Source: Acidobacteriota bacterium (lineage in GTDB: Bacteria > Acidobacteriota > Terriglobia > Terriglobales > Acidobacteriaceae). From it: DNA of 64,000 nt. The position numbers and the translations under genes are program-made. The DNA lies in contig JAJXYY010000010.1 of the NCBI GenBank assembly GCA_021780315.1, positions 44,667 to 108,666 on the forward strand. Direction: 5' to 3'. The number at the start of each line of letters is the position of its first letter. Within the stretch, counting starts at the first letter, position 1. The notes under the pieces were generated by a model, which searched no databases, was not told the DNA's origin, and saw nothing but the letters and a program-made list of their open reading frames with translations. Below, piece after piece: positions 53,081 through 61,757 of this stretch.

Positions 53081-54454
53081 CTAGCAGCGTACGATCTTGT
53101 CCGACGTGATGTGTCTTGTGGCATTGCGCGTATCGATGACGAGTGTAGAGTTCTGGACGATCTGTTTCATGTCGTAGTGGCTATGGTCTGTGGCGATAAG
53201 GACACAGTCGAATCGCTGTAGATGGCTTAGTTCTGTATTTGTCATTTCAAGGTGGTAGTGACGACCGTGTCCGACCGTGGGGAAGAACGGATCGTTGTAT
53301 TCCACTTTTGCTCCTTCTAGACTAAGTAGCTCAATTAGTCGCAAGGATGGGGACTCACGTAGATCATCGACGTCACGTTTGTATGCCAATCCCAGTAGCA
53401 GGATAGATGCACCACACAGACTTTTGCCTTGGCGTACGAGTGCGAGACGTGTGGTATCTACAACATAATCGGGCATGGATTCGTTGATCTGGCCTGCGAG
53501 TTCAATGAAACGAGTCGAGAATCCAAATTGCCTGGCTTTCCAGGAGAGATAAAAGGGATCGACTGGGATGCAGTGTCCTCCTACGCCTGGGCCGGGATAG
53601 AACGCGTGGAATCCAAAGGGCTTGGTTGCCGCAGCATTGATTACTTCCCAGACATCGATACCCATCGGCTGGCATAACTGCTTCAGTTCGTTGACCAGAG
53701 CAATGTTGACGGAGCGGTAGATGTTTTCAAGAAGCTTGGTCATCTCTGCGGTTGCCGGGGAGGAGACAGGGACAGTGGTGGTAAAGATGCTTCCATAGAG
53801 AGCAGAGGCCGCGACGCGAGCTCGTTCGTCGATGGCACCAATGATCTTGGGAATGTCTTTGCGGGGTGTGATCATGTTGCCTGGATCTTCACGTTCTGGG
53901 GAGAAGGCAACCATGACTCCATCGAGTATTCCGCCGACTGCACTTGGGTCTGTTGATCGCAGAACGCGCACGCCACGACTTGCTCCATGGCGGTTGATGG
54001 TTTCGACGACTAACTCCTCTGTGGTGCCAGGGTAAGTGGTGCTTTCAAGGATGACCATCTGCCCCTCGTGGAGGAAGGGGGCCAGTGACTCCATGGTGGA
54101 GACAACATAGCTCATATCTGGTGTATGGTCTGGATGCAGCGGCGTGGGGACGCAGATCAGGACGACATCCACATCGGCAATTTGAGAGAACTCGGATGTT
54201 GCGCGGAAGCCGGATGTCTGTGCGGCTTGAATGTGGCGCGGTTCAATCCGGTGGATATAGCTTTGGCCACGATTGAGGCAGTCGACTTTCTGGGAGTCGA
54301 TATCAAAGCCGCGGACTGCAAAACCAGTCTCACTGAACATGAGCGTGAGGGGCAGTCCAACATAGCCTAAGCCGACTATACCTACGACGGCAGTTCGGTC
54401 TTCGATTTTGCTCACCCATTGTTGCAGGTCTGATGAGCTAGTTGCTTCGAGCAT
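53081..54454 (-). CDS. UDP-N-acetylglucosamine 6-dehydrogenase (WbpA/WecC type)
   Basis: Nucleotide-sugar dehydrogenase of 457 residues. It has the Rossmann motif VGIVGLGYVGLPL, CVPTPLHPDHTPD, and the catalytic cysteine in GPGVGGHCIPVDP. The IPVDP form and the STTYPGTTEELV segment place it with the UDP-GlcNAc/ManNAc dehydrogenases rather than with Ugd, which has GGSCFPKD. Expected product is UDP-N-acetylglucosaminuronate. A short insertion (residues about 155-175, RGVRVLRSTDPSAVGG) is longer than usual. A minus-strand TTGGC-N8-TGCT element lies at 54943-54959, about 490 bp upstream. Confidence 0.92.
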   Translation of the reverse strand: MLEATSSSDLQQWVSKIEDRTAVVGIVGLGYVGLPLTLMFSETGFAVRGFDIDSQKVDCLNRGQSYIHRIEPRHIQAAQTSGFRATSEFSQIADVDVVLICVPTPLHPDHTPDMSYVVSTMESLAPFLHEGQMVILESTTYPGTTEELVVETINRHGASRGVRVLRSTDPSAVGGILDGVMVAFSPEREDPGNMITPRKDIPKIIGAIDERARVAASALYGSIFTTTVPVSSPATAEMTKLLENIYRSVNIALVNELKQLCQPMGIDVWEVINAAATKPFGFHAFYPGPGVGGHCIPVDPFYLSWKARQFGFSTRFIELAGQINESMPDYVVDTTRLALVRQGKSLCGASILLLGLAYKRDVDDLRESPSLRLIELLSLEGAKVEYNDPFFPTVGHGRHYHLEMTNTELSHLQRFDCVLIATDHSHYDMKQIVQNSTLVIDTRNATRHITSDKIVRC

Positions 54455-54942
54455 GGAGTCCTCAGTGTGATTTCAGATGGTGTTGTATAGAGTGCGTTAG
54501 TACGAGCCTGATTGCGAAGTTGTTTAGGTGTTCCTGCGGTTGTATTGCGACCGTATCGTTGCGAGCGTCGTTTGCATGAGCACTGCGTCTCGAACTACGA
54601 GTTAGCTTCTTATGGGGCGCGCTTTGATGTGGGATGAGAAGGTTGGGCTCAACTCGCCAAGTTCTGAGCCAGTCGTGCGTAGATGCCAGCGTAGTCATGC
54701 TGGCTAGGAATTCAGTTTCAAAGTGCATGATGTTGGTCGGCGTCGGTGAGATGGCTGTATGAGCAAGACGCCGATCGGTGGAAAGTAAATGGGATGATGC
54801 GGGGGGGTGGGTGGTACCGATAAAGATGATTGAAAACGCCAGCAACGGATTAGACCGAGAGAGGGCACACGCAAATATAAGAATGTGGGTGTGTGTCACG
54901 GTTGCGTTTTCCTCCGAATCGATCTGACTTCACCGATGAAAT

Positions 54943-54959
54943 AGCATCTGGAACGCCAA
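54943..54959 (-). promoter_or_regulatory. Candidate sigma-54 promoter upstream of the UDP-GlcNAc dehydrogenase gene
   Basis: Read on the minus strand the sequence is TTGGCGTTCCAGATGCT: GG, ten bases, GC, with the same flanks (TTGGC, TGCT) as three other elements in this locus. The predicted start near 54932 leaves a leader of almost 480 bases before the dehydrogenase ATG, so it may instead serve an unrecognised transcript in the gap. Confidence 0.45.
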
Positions 54960-55175
54960 ATAGATGAGGACGCAAAGATGTTTAGAATCAATTGTTTGCG
55001 GAAGTAGACGAATTTGATTCCATGGAAAGCGACACATGGTGTGCGTCGAAAGAACTCACTGTGTCTTAAAGAAACAGTATTGTGTTGGCTGCACCAGTCA
55101 ATACGAAGAGGAGATGAGTGGACGTAAGTCTATTTGTTTGAGCGTTTTTCAAGTTCTAGCGCGTATTTATATTGT

Positions 55176-55192
55176 TTGGCGATCTGATTGCT
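55176..55192 (+). promoter_or_regulatory. Candidate sigma-54 promoter of the outer-membrane protein / regulator operon
   Basis: TTGGCGATCTGATTGCT has GG-N10-GC spacing and the -24 TTGGC and -12 TTGCT elements of the sigma-54 consensus. The -12 C is base 55191, which puts transcription start near 55203 and leaves about nine bases, including GGAT, before ATG 55212. The operon encodes an NtrC-type activator, so it may activate its own promoter. Confidence 0.6.
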
Positions 55193-55211
55193 ATCATTCA
55201 ATCGGATAGCA

Positions 55212-56702
55212 ATGATCGACAAACTTCTACTGGTCGCGATAAGCAGTGTGCTGTTGATAATTCAGGCTGATGCGCAGACAGGAGTTTGCCGCAGGCCTGA
55301 AGACAAGGCGACGGTGGAGATGCAGGAACGCGCGCTGCATGGATTGCAGACGAAGTCATACGGTGCAGTAGAAGAGGAGTTGCGCCAGTATGTTGCGGAG
55401 CATCCGGAGCAGTGCGATTTGAGCTTGTTGCTTGGGCAAGCGTACATGTTTCGCAAGAAAGATCGTGCAGCTGAGAAGCTATTTCGAGCTGTGCTGGAAC
55501 GCGATGAGAGCAATCGGCTCGCGATGCTGGAACTTGCTCGAATCGAAGGCTATCATGCACGATTTGCCGAGTCGAACCGGCTGTACGAGTTGCTTTTGGC
55601 TAGCGATGCCAGCGATGAGAGTGCGAGTGTTGGTCTGGTCCGCAATCTGATGGATATGGATGAGACATCGAGAGCCAAAGCAGCTCTGAAGGCAGGCTTG
55701 AAGGCTCATCCGAACAGCCTGCAGTTGCAAGCGTTTGAGGATGAGCTATTCGTCCAACGGACGCAGGGAATGAGCCAGGATGTTGAAGTGGGACATCGTC
55801 GCCAGAGCCAAGTGCAGGATTGGACTTATGTCATTGTGGATTCTGCAGGCGATCATATTGTGGAGAATCTGGAGCGGTCTACGATTGAAATTAAGCCACG
55901 TTTATTTATGCATTTGACGACTCGAGTACGGCACTTGTCCTCACAGGGCGGGATTCTGGAGCCGGTGGATGAGAATGCCGAGAGTCTGGGCGGTGCGATT
56001 GTGAGCGCTGTGACGTTTCAGGCGACGACGCGGCTTGACTACCATCTGAATGGCTGGCTTACTTTGTATGGTGGTGGTGGAGGAGTCCGTTTTAACGATG
56101 GGACTTCGCGAGGCTTGTTCCGTGGTGGGTTCATCCTTCATAAGGGATCGTCCCTGAATTTCAATGCTTCCGTGGTGAAGGTCCCCGTATTGCCGACCCA
56201 GGAGGCTGAGACGTTTCATCTGACCGCGCAGGGGCTGCGAACGCGATTGGACTGGAGCAAGCCAAAAGACAGAATCAATCTGGCCGTGTCAGAGTTACGC
56301 TATGCCGATACGAACCTACGGCATGAGCAGGAGCTTGAAGCTCTTCATTGGTTTGGCGCAAGGCGGGTGGATGTTGGCGCCGGCGTTGATGTAGGGCATC
56401 TGAGCTTTAGCCAGACGTTGAACCATGGCTATTTCAGTCCGAGCAACTATCAGAGTTATATGGCTTCGGCTGCAGTCAGACTTCATCACTTTCATCATTT
56501 CAATGCGGAGTACAAGTTCAGTTCAGGAGCAGAATCAATCGAACCATCTCCATTTCGATTTGTGTATGAGGTCACGGCGGATAACTTTGTCAGCGTGGGA
56601 AAGTGGGACCTGATTGCGAACTACACGTTCGATCATTCGACACAATCGACGGGTGCATTCCAAACAAGTTTTGTAAGTGTGGGAGTGAAATATGCCTTTT
56701 GA
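55212..56702 (+). CDS. TPR plus beta-barrel outer-membrane protein, candidate polysaccharide exporter
   Basis: A protein of about 496 residues. A signal peptide (LLLVAISSVLLIIQADA) is followed by four or so tetratricopeptide-like repeats (residues about 35-185: SLLLGQAYMFRKKDRAAEKLF, LAMLELARIEGYHARFAESNR). From about residue 200 to the end it has alternating amphipathic strands, finishing ...SVGVKYAF with the terminal Phe needed for barrel assembly. TPR domain plus barrel is the plan of PgaA, BcsC and PelB, which carry polysaccharide across the outer membrane, but this protein is shorter. ATG 55212 follows GGATAGC. It is first in an operon with the regulator, kinase and FecR genes, behind a sigma-54-type promoter. 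Confidence 0.82.
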   Translation: MIDKLLLVAISSVLLIIQADAQTGVCRRPEDKATVEMQERALHGLQTKSYGAVEEELRQYVAEHPEQCDLSLLLGQAYMFRKKDRAAEKLFRAVLERDESNRLAMLELARIEGYHARFAESNRLYELLLASDASDESASVGLVRNLMDMDETSRAKAALKAGLKAHPNSLQLQAFEDELFVQRTQGMSQDVEVGHRRQSQVQDWTYVIVDSAGDHIVENLERSTIEIKPRLFMHLTTRVRHLSSQGGILEPVDENAESLGGAIVSAVTFQATTRLDYHLNGWLTLYGGGGGVRFNDGTSRGLFRGGFILHKGSSLNFNASVVKVPVLPTQEAETFHLTAQGLRTRLDWSKPKDRINLAVSELRYADTNLRHEQELEALHWFGARRVDVGAGVDVGHLSFSQTLNHGYFSPSNYQSYMASAAVRLHHFHHFNAEYKFSSGAESIEPSPFRFVYEVTADNFVSVGKWDLIANYTFDHSTQSTGAFQTSFVSVGVKYAF

Positions 56703-56756
56703 AATGGCAAACGATAGGTGGAATGAGGGAAGACGGATGATCGTTTGGGTACTGGT

Positions 56757-58082
56757 ATGAACGTAATCGTGATTGATGATGACACTTCTATATGCCGGTT
56801 TCTGGCAACTGCCATAGCTGCTGCAGGACATACTTGCCGAGTTGCGCATACTCTTGTGGAGGCGGAGACGCTACTAACTGAGTACACGCCGCAGTTGGCG
56901 CTGCTGGATTTGTATTTGCGCGAGAGCAGCGGATTAGATGTGTTACGGTTTTTGCGGGCTAAGTTCTCAGAGTGCGGGATTGTGATGATGACAGCGCACG
57001 CCAGTATTGAGACGGTGACCGGAGCACTGCAGCATGGAGCGGATGAGTATCTGGGCAAGCCTGTTCGCCTGGAAGACCTGCTGAGTTTGTTCAAGCGATT
57101 TGAGCGTCGCTTGGTGGATGTGCGTCCGGAGAGCGTTCCGTGGATTCCGACCGCTATTATCGGCAACAGTAAGCCAATGCTGGACGTGTACCGGCTGATT
57201 GCTCGAGTTGCTCCCACTGACGCGAGCGTATTGGTGACGGGCCCAAGCGGTTCTGGCAAGGAGCTGGTTGCGCGCGCTATCCATACCTATGGACTTCGTT
57301 CCCGTGGACCCTTTATCGCTGTCAATTGCGGAGCACTTCCGGAGCAGATACTGGAGAACGAACTGTTTGGTCATGAACGAGGTGCATTTACGGGTGCGGA
57401 TACTGCTACGTCAGGCTTATTTGAAGCCAGCAAGGGAGGGACGATTTTTCTGGACGAGATCACCGAGACCAGTCTGGCATTTCAGGTAAAGCTGCTGCGT
57501 GTATTGCAAGAAGGCGAGATACGTCGGTTGGGATCGAGTAAGACGATTGAAGTAGATACGCGGGTGATCGCGGCGACAAACAAACCGATTGGGGCTCTTA
57601 TTGCGGCCGGTCAGTTTCGAGAAGATCTCTATTACCGGCTGGGCGTAGTGACGATACCGTTGCCTTCGTTGGCGGAGCGTCGAGACGATATCCCTTTGCT
57701 GGCACAGTCGTTTCTGCAGCGTGCGAACGAAAAAAATAGCAGGAGTGCGTACTTTACGCCTGCGGCGGTGCAGGCATTGCTGGAACTTCCGTGGCCTGGC
57801 AACGTGCGAGAGCTCGAAAACTTTATACAGCGGTTGGTAATTCTTGCACTTTCCGACGAGATTGGTTTAGAGGAAGTGCGACAGGCGCACCAAAACAATG
57901 GCTATCTTTTGCAGCAGGCGGATGTTCCCGTTGTGAGTCTGAAAGATGCTGAGCGCGATCAGATTGTAAAGGTTCTGAAAGAGACAGAGGGAAACCGCTC
58001 GTTGGCAGCGCGGCGTTTGGGTATTGAGCGTAAGACCTTGTATGTGAAAGCCAAGCGGCTTGGGATTGACCTGAATCTATGA
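56757..58082 (+). CDS. Sigma-54-dependent response regulator (NtrC family)
   Basis: A protein of about 441 residues. The receiver domain (1-120) has IVIDDDTS, the phosphorylated Asp51 in LALLDLYL, MMTAHAS and the Lys of LGKPVRL. The AAA+ domain has Walker A GPSGSGKE (162-169), the sigma-54 contact motif GAFTGA (209-214), Walker B GGTIFLDEI and ELPWPGNVREL. The C-terminal Fis-type HTH (EGNRSLAARRLGIERKTLYVKAKRLGI) binds DNA. All parts needed to activate sigma-54 promoters are intact. Its stop overlaps the kinase start (ATGA), so the two form a two-component pair; likely targets are the TTGGC-N8-TGCT elements in this locus. Confidence 0.95.
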   Translation: MNVIVIDDDTSICRFLATAIAAAGHTCRVAHTLVEAETLLTEYTPQLALLDLYLRESSGLDVLRFLRAKFSECGIVMMTAHASIETVTGALQHGADEYLGKPVRLEDLLSLFKRFERRLVDVRPESVPWIPTAIIGNSKPMLDVYRLIARVAPTDASVLVTGPSGSGKELVARAIHTYGLRSRGPFIAVNCGALPEQILENELFGHERGAFTGADTATSGLFEASKGGTIFLDEITETSLAFQVKLLRVLQEGEIRRLGSSKTIEVDTRVIAATNKPIGALIAAGQFREDLYYRLGVVTIPLPSLAERRDDIPLLAQSFLQRANEKNSRSAYFTPAAVQALLELPWPGNVRELENFIQRLVILALSDEIGLEEVRQAHQNNGYLLQQADVPVVSLKDAERDQIVKVLKETEGNRSLAARRLGIERKTLYVKAKRLGIDLNL

Positions 58083-60445
58083 ATACCGGGGCTAGCTTGC
58101 CGTTCAATCCGTGGTGGGCTAGAAGTGCTGCGCTGGCGTCGTTCTGCTTTGTCCTGGCTGTTCTCTCCGGGTTGGTGGGTGGTGTTCGCGAGTTTAGTAG
58201 CCGTACGAATGACAGCTTCTTTCGGATCAGAAACAGACTTGAGCAGTCGACGTCTGTAGTTGTGGTTTATATCGATGATGCTTCTTTGTCAGAAAAAGGA
58301 CGATGGCCTTGGCGTCGCAGTCAGTTGGCCGATTTGATTGATCGAGTTGCTCTGTCGAAGCCCCGTGCGATCGGTCTCGATATTCTTCTGAGCGAGCCAT
58401 CCGACGAGAAGGACGACCAGATACTGGCGGCTTCTTTCGCACGTGCTGGAAACGTTGTACTGCCGGCAAAGATCACGACTTCTTCTGCTGGGCCGTTGTG
58501 GATTGAGCCATTGCCGATGTTTCGTGCAGCGGCCATGGCAGTTGGACACGTACAGGTCATTCTGGATGCGGATGGAATCTGCCGAAGGCTACCTTTAGCG
58601 GAGATGACGCTGCATGGTCCGCTGCTGATGATGTCGCAGTTGTTGGCTGATGAGTCGAGCGTGAGCAAACTGGCCTCACCACGCTTGGCTGCACCTCGTG
58701 AGGTATTGCAGCCACACGTGGTGACGATCGATTACCGAGGACTTGCGAGCAGCAGTCCTCCGTCACGTAGGGCGTTCCCGGTTGTTTCTGCGGTAAGCGT
58801 GTTGCGTGGTGACGTGTATGACTTTCGTGGGAAGACGGTACTGATAGGGTTTGGGGGAACGGGACTGGAGGACGAGTTGTTGACGCCGTTGAGTTATAGT
58901 ACTCCGGCTCCTGGTGTTTTGATTCAAGCAAATATGGTGGACACGCTAGATCGTCCTCGTGAATTGAGAGCGGTTCATCCCCTGATTCAATTGGCGTTAT
59001 TGCTTGGTTTGTGTTTTCTCGGTGGCAAGCTGATGCAGCATCAGAACCCATTACGCATAGCCATCTGGCTAACGTCTAGTCTGGTTGCTACGTTCGGAGC
59101 AGCTTACCTGTGGTTCCTGTTTTGGGGTCTGCAGTTTGATCTGGGGCCAGCGCTGGTTGCCGAGCTTTTGCTGGTACCCCTTGGGCAACTGCAACACATC
59201 GTTTTGATACAGAAGATGATAGGAAATAGTCTGGGCAATTTGCAGCGGCAGACAGAAGGACTCCCGTTATATCTGGCTGGGGCCCTGGTTCCACAGTTGA
59301 TTGCGAAGGCTCCAGCCCTTCAACTCAAGAGCTCGGAGTCGAAGATTGCTCTGATTGCGAATACAGACCAACAGATCGCAATTGTCTCTGGATTTCAACA
59401 GTCGTTGCTGGATGGTATGCGCGATGGCATTGCAGTGTTCGATGAGTTTGGTAACCCCATGTTTGGGAATGAGGCTTGGCGCAGCTTTCTGGCTCAGAGC
59501 GGTTGGGAAGATGCAGTGGTCTGGACCGAGATCTCGAGGCTTTTGTATCCGCTAGGTGTTGGCTCATCCAGCCATGGTGTGAATCCCGTGGATATGCAGC
59601 AGCGCAAGTTGAGAAAAATAGATAACGAGGTGCTGATCGCGGGACAGTTGTGGCGACTTTCGATGGTACGACTGCCAGTAGCCGCCGCAGTGAGGAAGCG
59701 ACTATATATGGTGATCTCGGCTGACCTTACGCCCCAGATGGAACGTGACCAGGCGCGGCAACAGGCTCTTCAATTCATTACGCATGAGCTGCGGACACCG
59801 CTGGTTTCGTTGCTGGGCTTTGCCGAGTTGCTACAACATTTTCCTGAGCAGGCGCGAGAGGCGGGTGCGGCCGATGTGATTCAGCATGAATCGGAACGGC
59901 TGATTGCCTTGACCACGACTTTTCTCGAGTGTCTCAAACTGGAAACAGCACTTCCTGTGGTGACTCCGAAGCCGACAAATGTTGAGGTTGTGCTACAGCA
60001 GGCAACGTCATTGGCAGAGTCACTATGCAGGGCTTCGAACAAAAAGTTGGTGGTCATTCGGCCCTCCGGGACTGTTGTGGTGAATCTGGATCAAGCGATG
60101 ATGACTGGAGCATTGCTGAATCTTGTTGCCAATGCAGTGAAGTACGGGGCTGACAAATCGGATGTAGTCATTCGCGTGACTGTCGACAGCAGTCACGTAG
60201 TTTTTGGCGTTCACAACCAAGGCTCACGTATTCCTGAACAAGAGATACCTCGTCTTTTCGCGCCACAGTATCGTATGGCTGACAATGCTGCCGGGCGAAC
60301 AGGCTGGGGAATTGGATTGGCTTTTGTAAAGCGGGTACTAGACGCTCACGGGGGAGAAGTTCGAGTGAAGAGTGACGACACCGAGACGGGCTTTCAGCTT
60401 GTACTTCCCCTCACACCGTTTCTGAATGAGGCTCATGATGAATAA
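58079..60445 (+). CDS. CHASE2-domain sensor histidine kinase
   Basis: Membrane kinase of 788 residues. One N-terminal helix (ALASFCFVLAVLSGLVGG) precedes a periplasmic CHASE2 domain (about 35-300: VVVVYIDDASLSEKGRWPWRR, RAIGLDILLSEP, GKTVLIGFGGTG). Three membrane helices follow (about 300-370), then a PAS-like region (MRDGIAVFDEFGNPMFGN), the HisKA box FITHELRTPL with His569, and an ATPase domain (LLNLVANAVKYG, GWGIGLAFVKRV). The G1 box reads VHNQGSRIP, a known variant of DxGxG. It overlaps the regulator gene before it and the FecR gene after it, so the three are translated together. The signal it senses is unknown. Confidence 0.94.
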   Translation: MNTGASLPFNPWWARSAALASFCFVLAVLSGLVGGVREFSSRTNDSFFRIRNRLEQSTSVVVVYIDDASLSEKGRWPWRRSQLADLIDRVALSKPRAIGLDILLSEPSDEKDDQILAASFARAGNVVLPAKITTSSAGPLWIEPLPMFRAAAMAVGHVQVILDADGICRRLPLAEMTLHGPLLMMSQLLADESSVSKLASPRLAAPREVLQPHVVTIDYRGLASSSPPSRRAFPVVSAVSVLRGDVYDFRGKTVLIGFGGTGLEDELLTPLSYSTPAPGVLIQANMVDTLDRPRELRAVHPLIQLALLLGLCFLGGKLMQHQNPLRIAIWLTSSLVATFGAAYLWFLFWGLQFDLGPALVAELLLVPLGQLQHIVLIQKMIGNSLGNLQRQTEGLPLYLAGALVPQLIAKAPALQLKSSESKIALIANTDQQIAIVSGFQQSLLDGMRDGIAVFDEFGNPMFGNEAWRSFLAQSGWEDAVVWTEISRLLYPLGVGSSSHGVNPVDMQQRKLRKIDNEVLIAGQLWRLSMVRLPVAAAVRKRLYMVISADLTPQMERDQARQQALQFITHELRTPLVSLLGFAELLQHFPEQAREAGAADVIQHESERLIALTTTFLECLKLETALPVVTPKPTNVEVVLQQATSLAESLCRASNKKLVVIRPSGTVVVNLDQAMMTGALLNLVANAVKYGADKSDVVIRVTVDSSHVVFGVHNQGSRIPEQEIPRLFAPQYRMADNAAGRTGWGIGLAFVKRVLDAHGGEVRVKSDDTETGFQLVLPLTPFLNEAHDE

Positions 60446-61205
60446 AAATGTTGCAGGAGTTCTAGTTGTCTTTATCTCACTGTTCGTGGTGCTGAGCGCA
60501 ATGAGTCAGACCGCGGCAGTAAGTAGCGGACATGACCTTCACGGTGGAGCGATCGTGCTCGACTTTAGTGGCAAAGTCAAAGTGCATGACGTTGGTGGGC
60601 GTAGTTTAGAGCTCGCCAGAAACGGCATCTTGGCTCAGGGGGCGGTGATCGAGACCGATCCGAATGCCAAGGTCTTGCTTCGTTTAGAGGATGGGAGTGA
60701 GATACTGCTGCGCGAGAGTTCTCATCTTGTTCTGAACCAGGAGAAGCTGTCGACTGGGAGTACGTTATTTGAACTCATTCTGGGCAGGTTGCGAGCTGTC
60801 GTGACGAAGCGTTTTACTGGAACGCCGTCGTTCCAGCTAGGCACTCCGAGCGCAATCGTTGCAGTGCGTGGTACTCGATTTGAGGTAGAAGTCAACAACC
60901 ACAACGTTACAGAAGTTGATGTCGAGCAAGGACTTGTGCAGGTGACCGGTCGGTCAGCGTCAGAGCCTTCCGTGCTGCTGGAGCCGGGATTCTCAACGCG
61001 AGTTGGATTGGATAGGGTTCCTGAAGCCCCAATTCCAACGAGTCGAATTCGTCCTGATGCACGTGAGGAGCAGGAGAATAAGAACAAGAAGAAGATGCGG
61101 AGCAGTAATAGCAGTGCGCATGAGCCGTCGAGTGCAGTTCCTGAGAGCCATCAGGGGACCGAGCCGCCTGAGCCTGCTGAAGCACCAAAGCCAGCACCGC
61201 AGTAG
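60435..61205 (+). CDS. Exported FecR-domain protein
   Basis: A protein of about 256 residues. A signal peptide (VAGVLVVFISLFVVLSAMS) is followed by a FecR domain (about 40-165) with GAVIETDPNAKVLLRLEDGSEILL, LFELILGRLRAVV and the typical TPSAIVAVRGTRFEVEV. The last 70 residues are Glu/Lys/Pro/Ser-rich and probably disordered. FecR-domain proteins are often encoded next to CHASE2 sensors, so it may be the periplasmic partner or ligand of the kinase. The start overlaps the kinase end; ATG 60435 or 60438 behind GAGG is preferred to ATG 60426. Confidence 0.88.
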   Translation: MMNKNVAGVLVVFISLFVVLSAMSQTAAVSSGHDLHGGAIVLDFSGKVKVHDVGGRSLELARNGILAQGAVIETDPNAKVLLRLEDGSEILLRESSHLVLNQEKLSTGSTLFELILGRLRAVVTKRFTGTPSFQLGTPSAIVAVRGTRFEVEVNNHNVTEVDVEQGLVQVTGRSASEPSVLLEPGFSTRVGLDRVPEAPIPTSRIRPDAREEQENKNKKKMRSSNSSAHEPSSAVPESHQGTEPPEPAEAPKPAPQ

Positions 61206-61551
61206 TCGAGATAGATTTATCTTCCCGTCTGATTCTGGTGAGTTCCAGAGGGCCAGAATGTGGCCTGCTGCCCGAAGGATATGACGAATCCGCTGTGTCT
61301 TGCGACCTGCGTGGAATTTCAAAGGACACGTTGCGGTAGTACTGCTGGTAGGAGGGTTGGGTTGGTAGGGTGGGGGCAAGAAACTGATTTGTGTTCCCCA
61401 TGAGGCTTGTTGTTTGGTGTGGCAGAGAACAGGAAAGTGATTTCGCGTAACGCGAATCGATGCTGCGTGGAAAGTCTGGTCAGCTTCCGAACGGTGAACG
61501 GAATGCCCAAATGGAGAGCTGAGTGCAAGTAATTGGAATTATGTAGAAGGA
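61206..61551. other. Non-coding stretch between the FecR gene and tRNA-Lys
   Basis: About 345 bp. No open frame has a recognisable product or ribosome site. A weak dyad AGATA-GATT-TATCT sits just after the FecR stop (about 61210) without a T-run. I see no other structure. Confidence 0.5.
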
Positions 61552-61627
61552 TGGTGGACGCGGTAGGGATCGAACCTACGACCAGTCGATTAAGAGTCGA
61601 ATGCTCTACCAGCTGAGCTACGCGTCC
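61552..61627 (-). tRNA. tRNA-Lys (anticodon CUU)
   Basis: Read on the minus strand: acceptor arm GGACGCG pairs with CGCGTCC, discriminator A, CCA encoded (61552-61554). The D-arm contains AGCTCAGCTGGTAGAGC, the anticodon loop is CTCTTAA giving anticodon CTT (CUU), and the T-arm is GTAGGTTCGATCCCTAC. All four arms pair without mismatch by eye; total 76 nt including CCA. Confidence 0.97.
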
Positions 61628-61757
61628 AATTTGTTGTTCTCGGGGAGAGAAGCGAGTAATCGGCTTGGGATGCGAGTTTGAGGTGCAATTCGCAGCGCCA
61701 ATTACTCACTTAGAATACCACAGGAGTGGGGCTGTGGAGTGTGTGGTTTAGGGAAAG

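Larger units (their letters stand above)
54455..55211. other. Long divergent intergenic region with two sigma-54-type elements
   Basis: A stretch of 757 bp between the UDP-GlcNAc dehydrogenase gene (minus) and the outer-membrane protein gene (plus). It contains sigma-54-like elements on each strand (54943-54959 minus, 55176-55192 plus) and a small dyad CACA-TGG-TGTG at 55033-55043 that could be part of an activator site. A minus-strand open frame of 145 codons (54462-54899) has a His/Thr/Ser-rich product, no recognisable domain and no ribosome site, so I do not call it a gene. An untranslated leader or a small RNA is possible. Confidence 0.5.

Noticed and set aside
54462..54899. Minus-strand open frame of 145 codons before the UDP-GlcNAc dehydrogenase gene
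   Set aside because: GTG start without ribosome site, His/Thr/Ser-rich product with no domain, mixed codon use. Kept only as a question in the gap finding.
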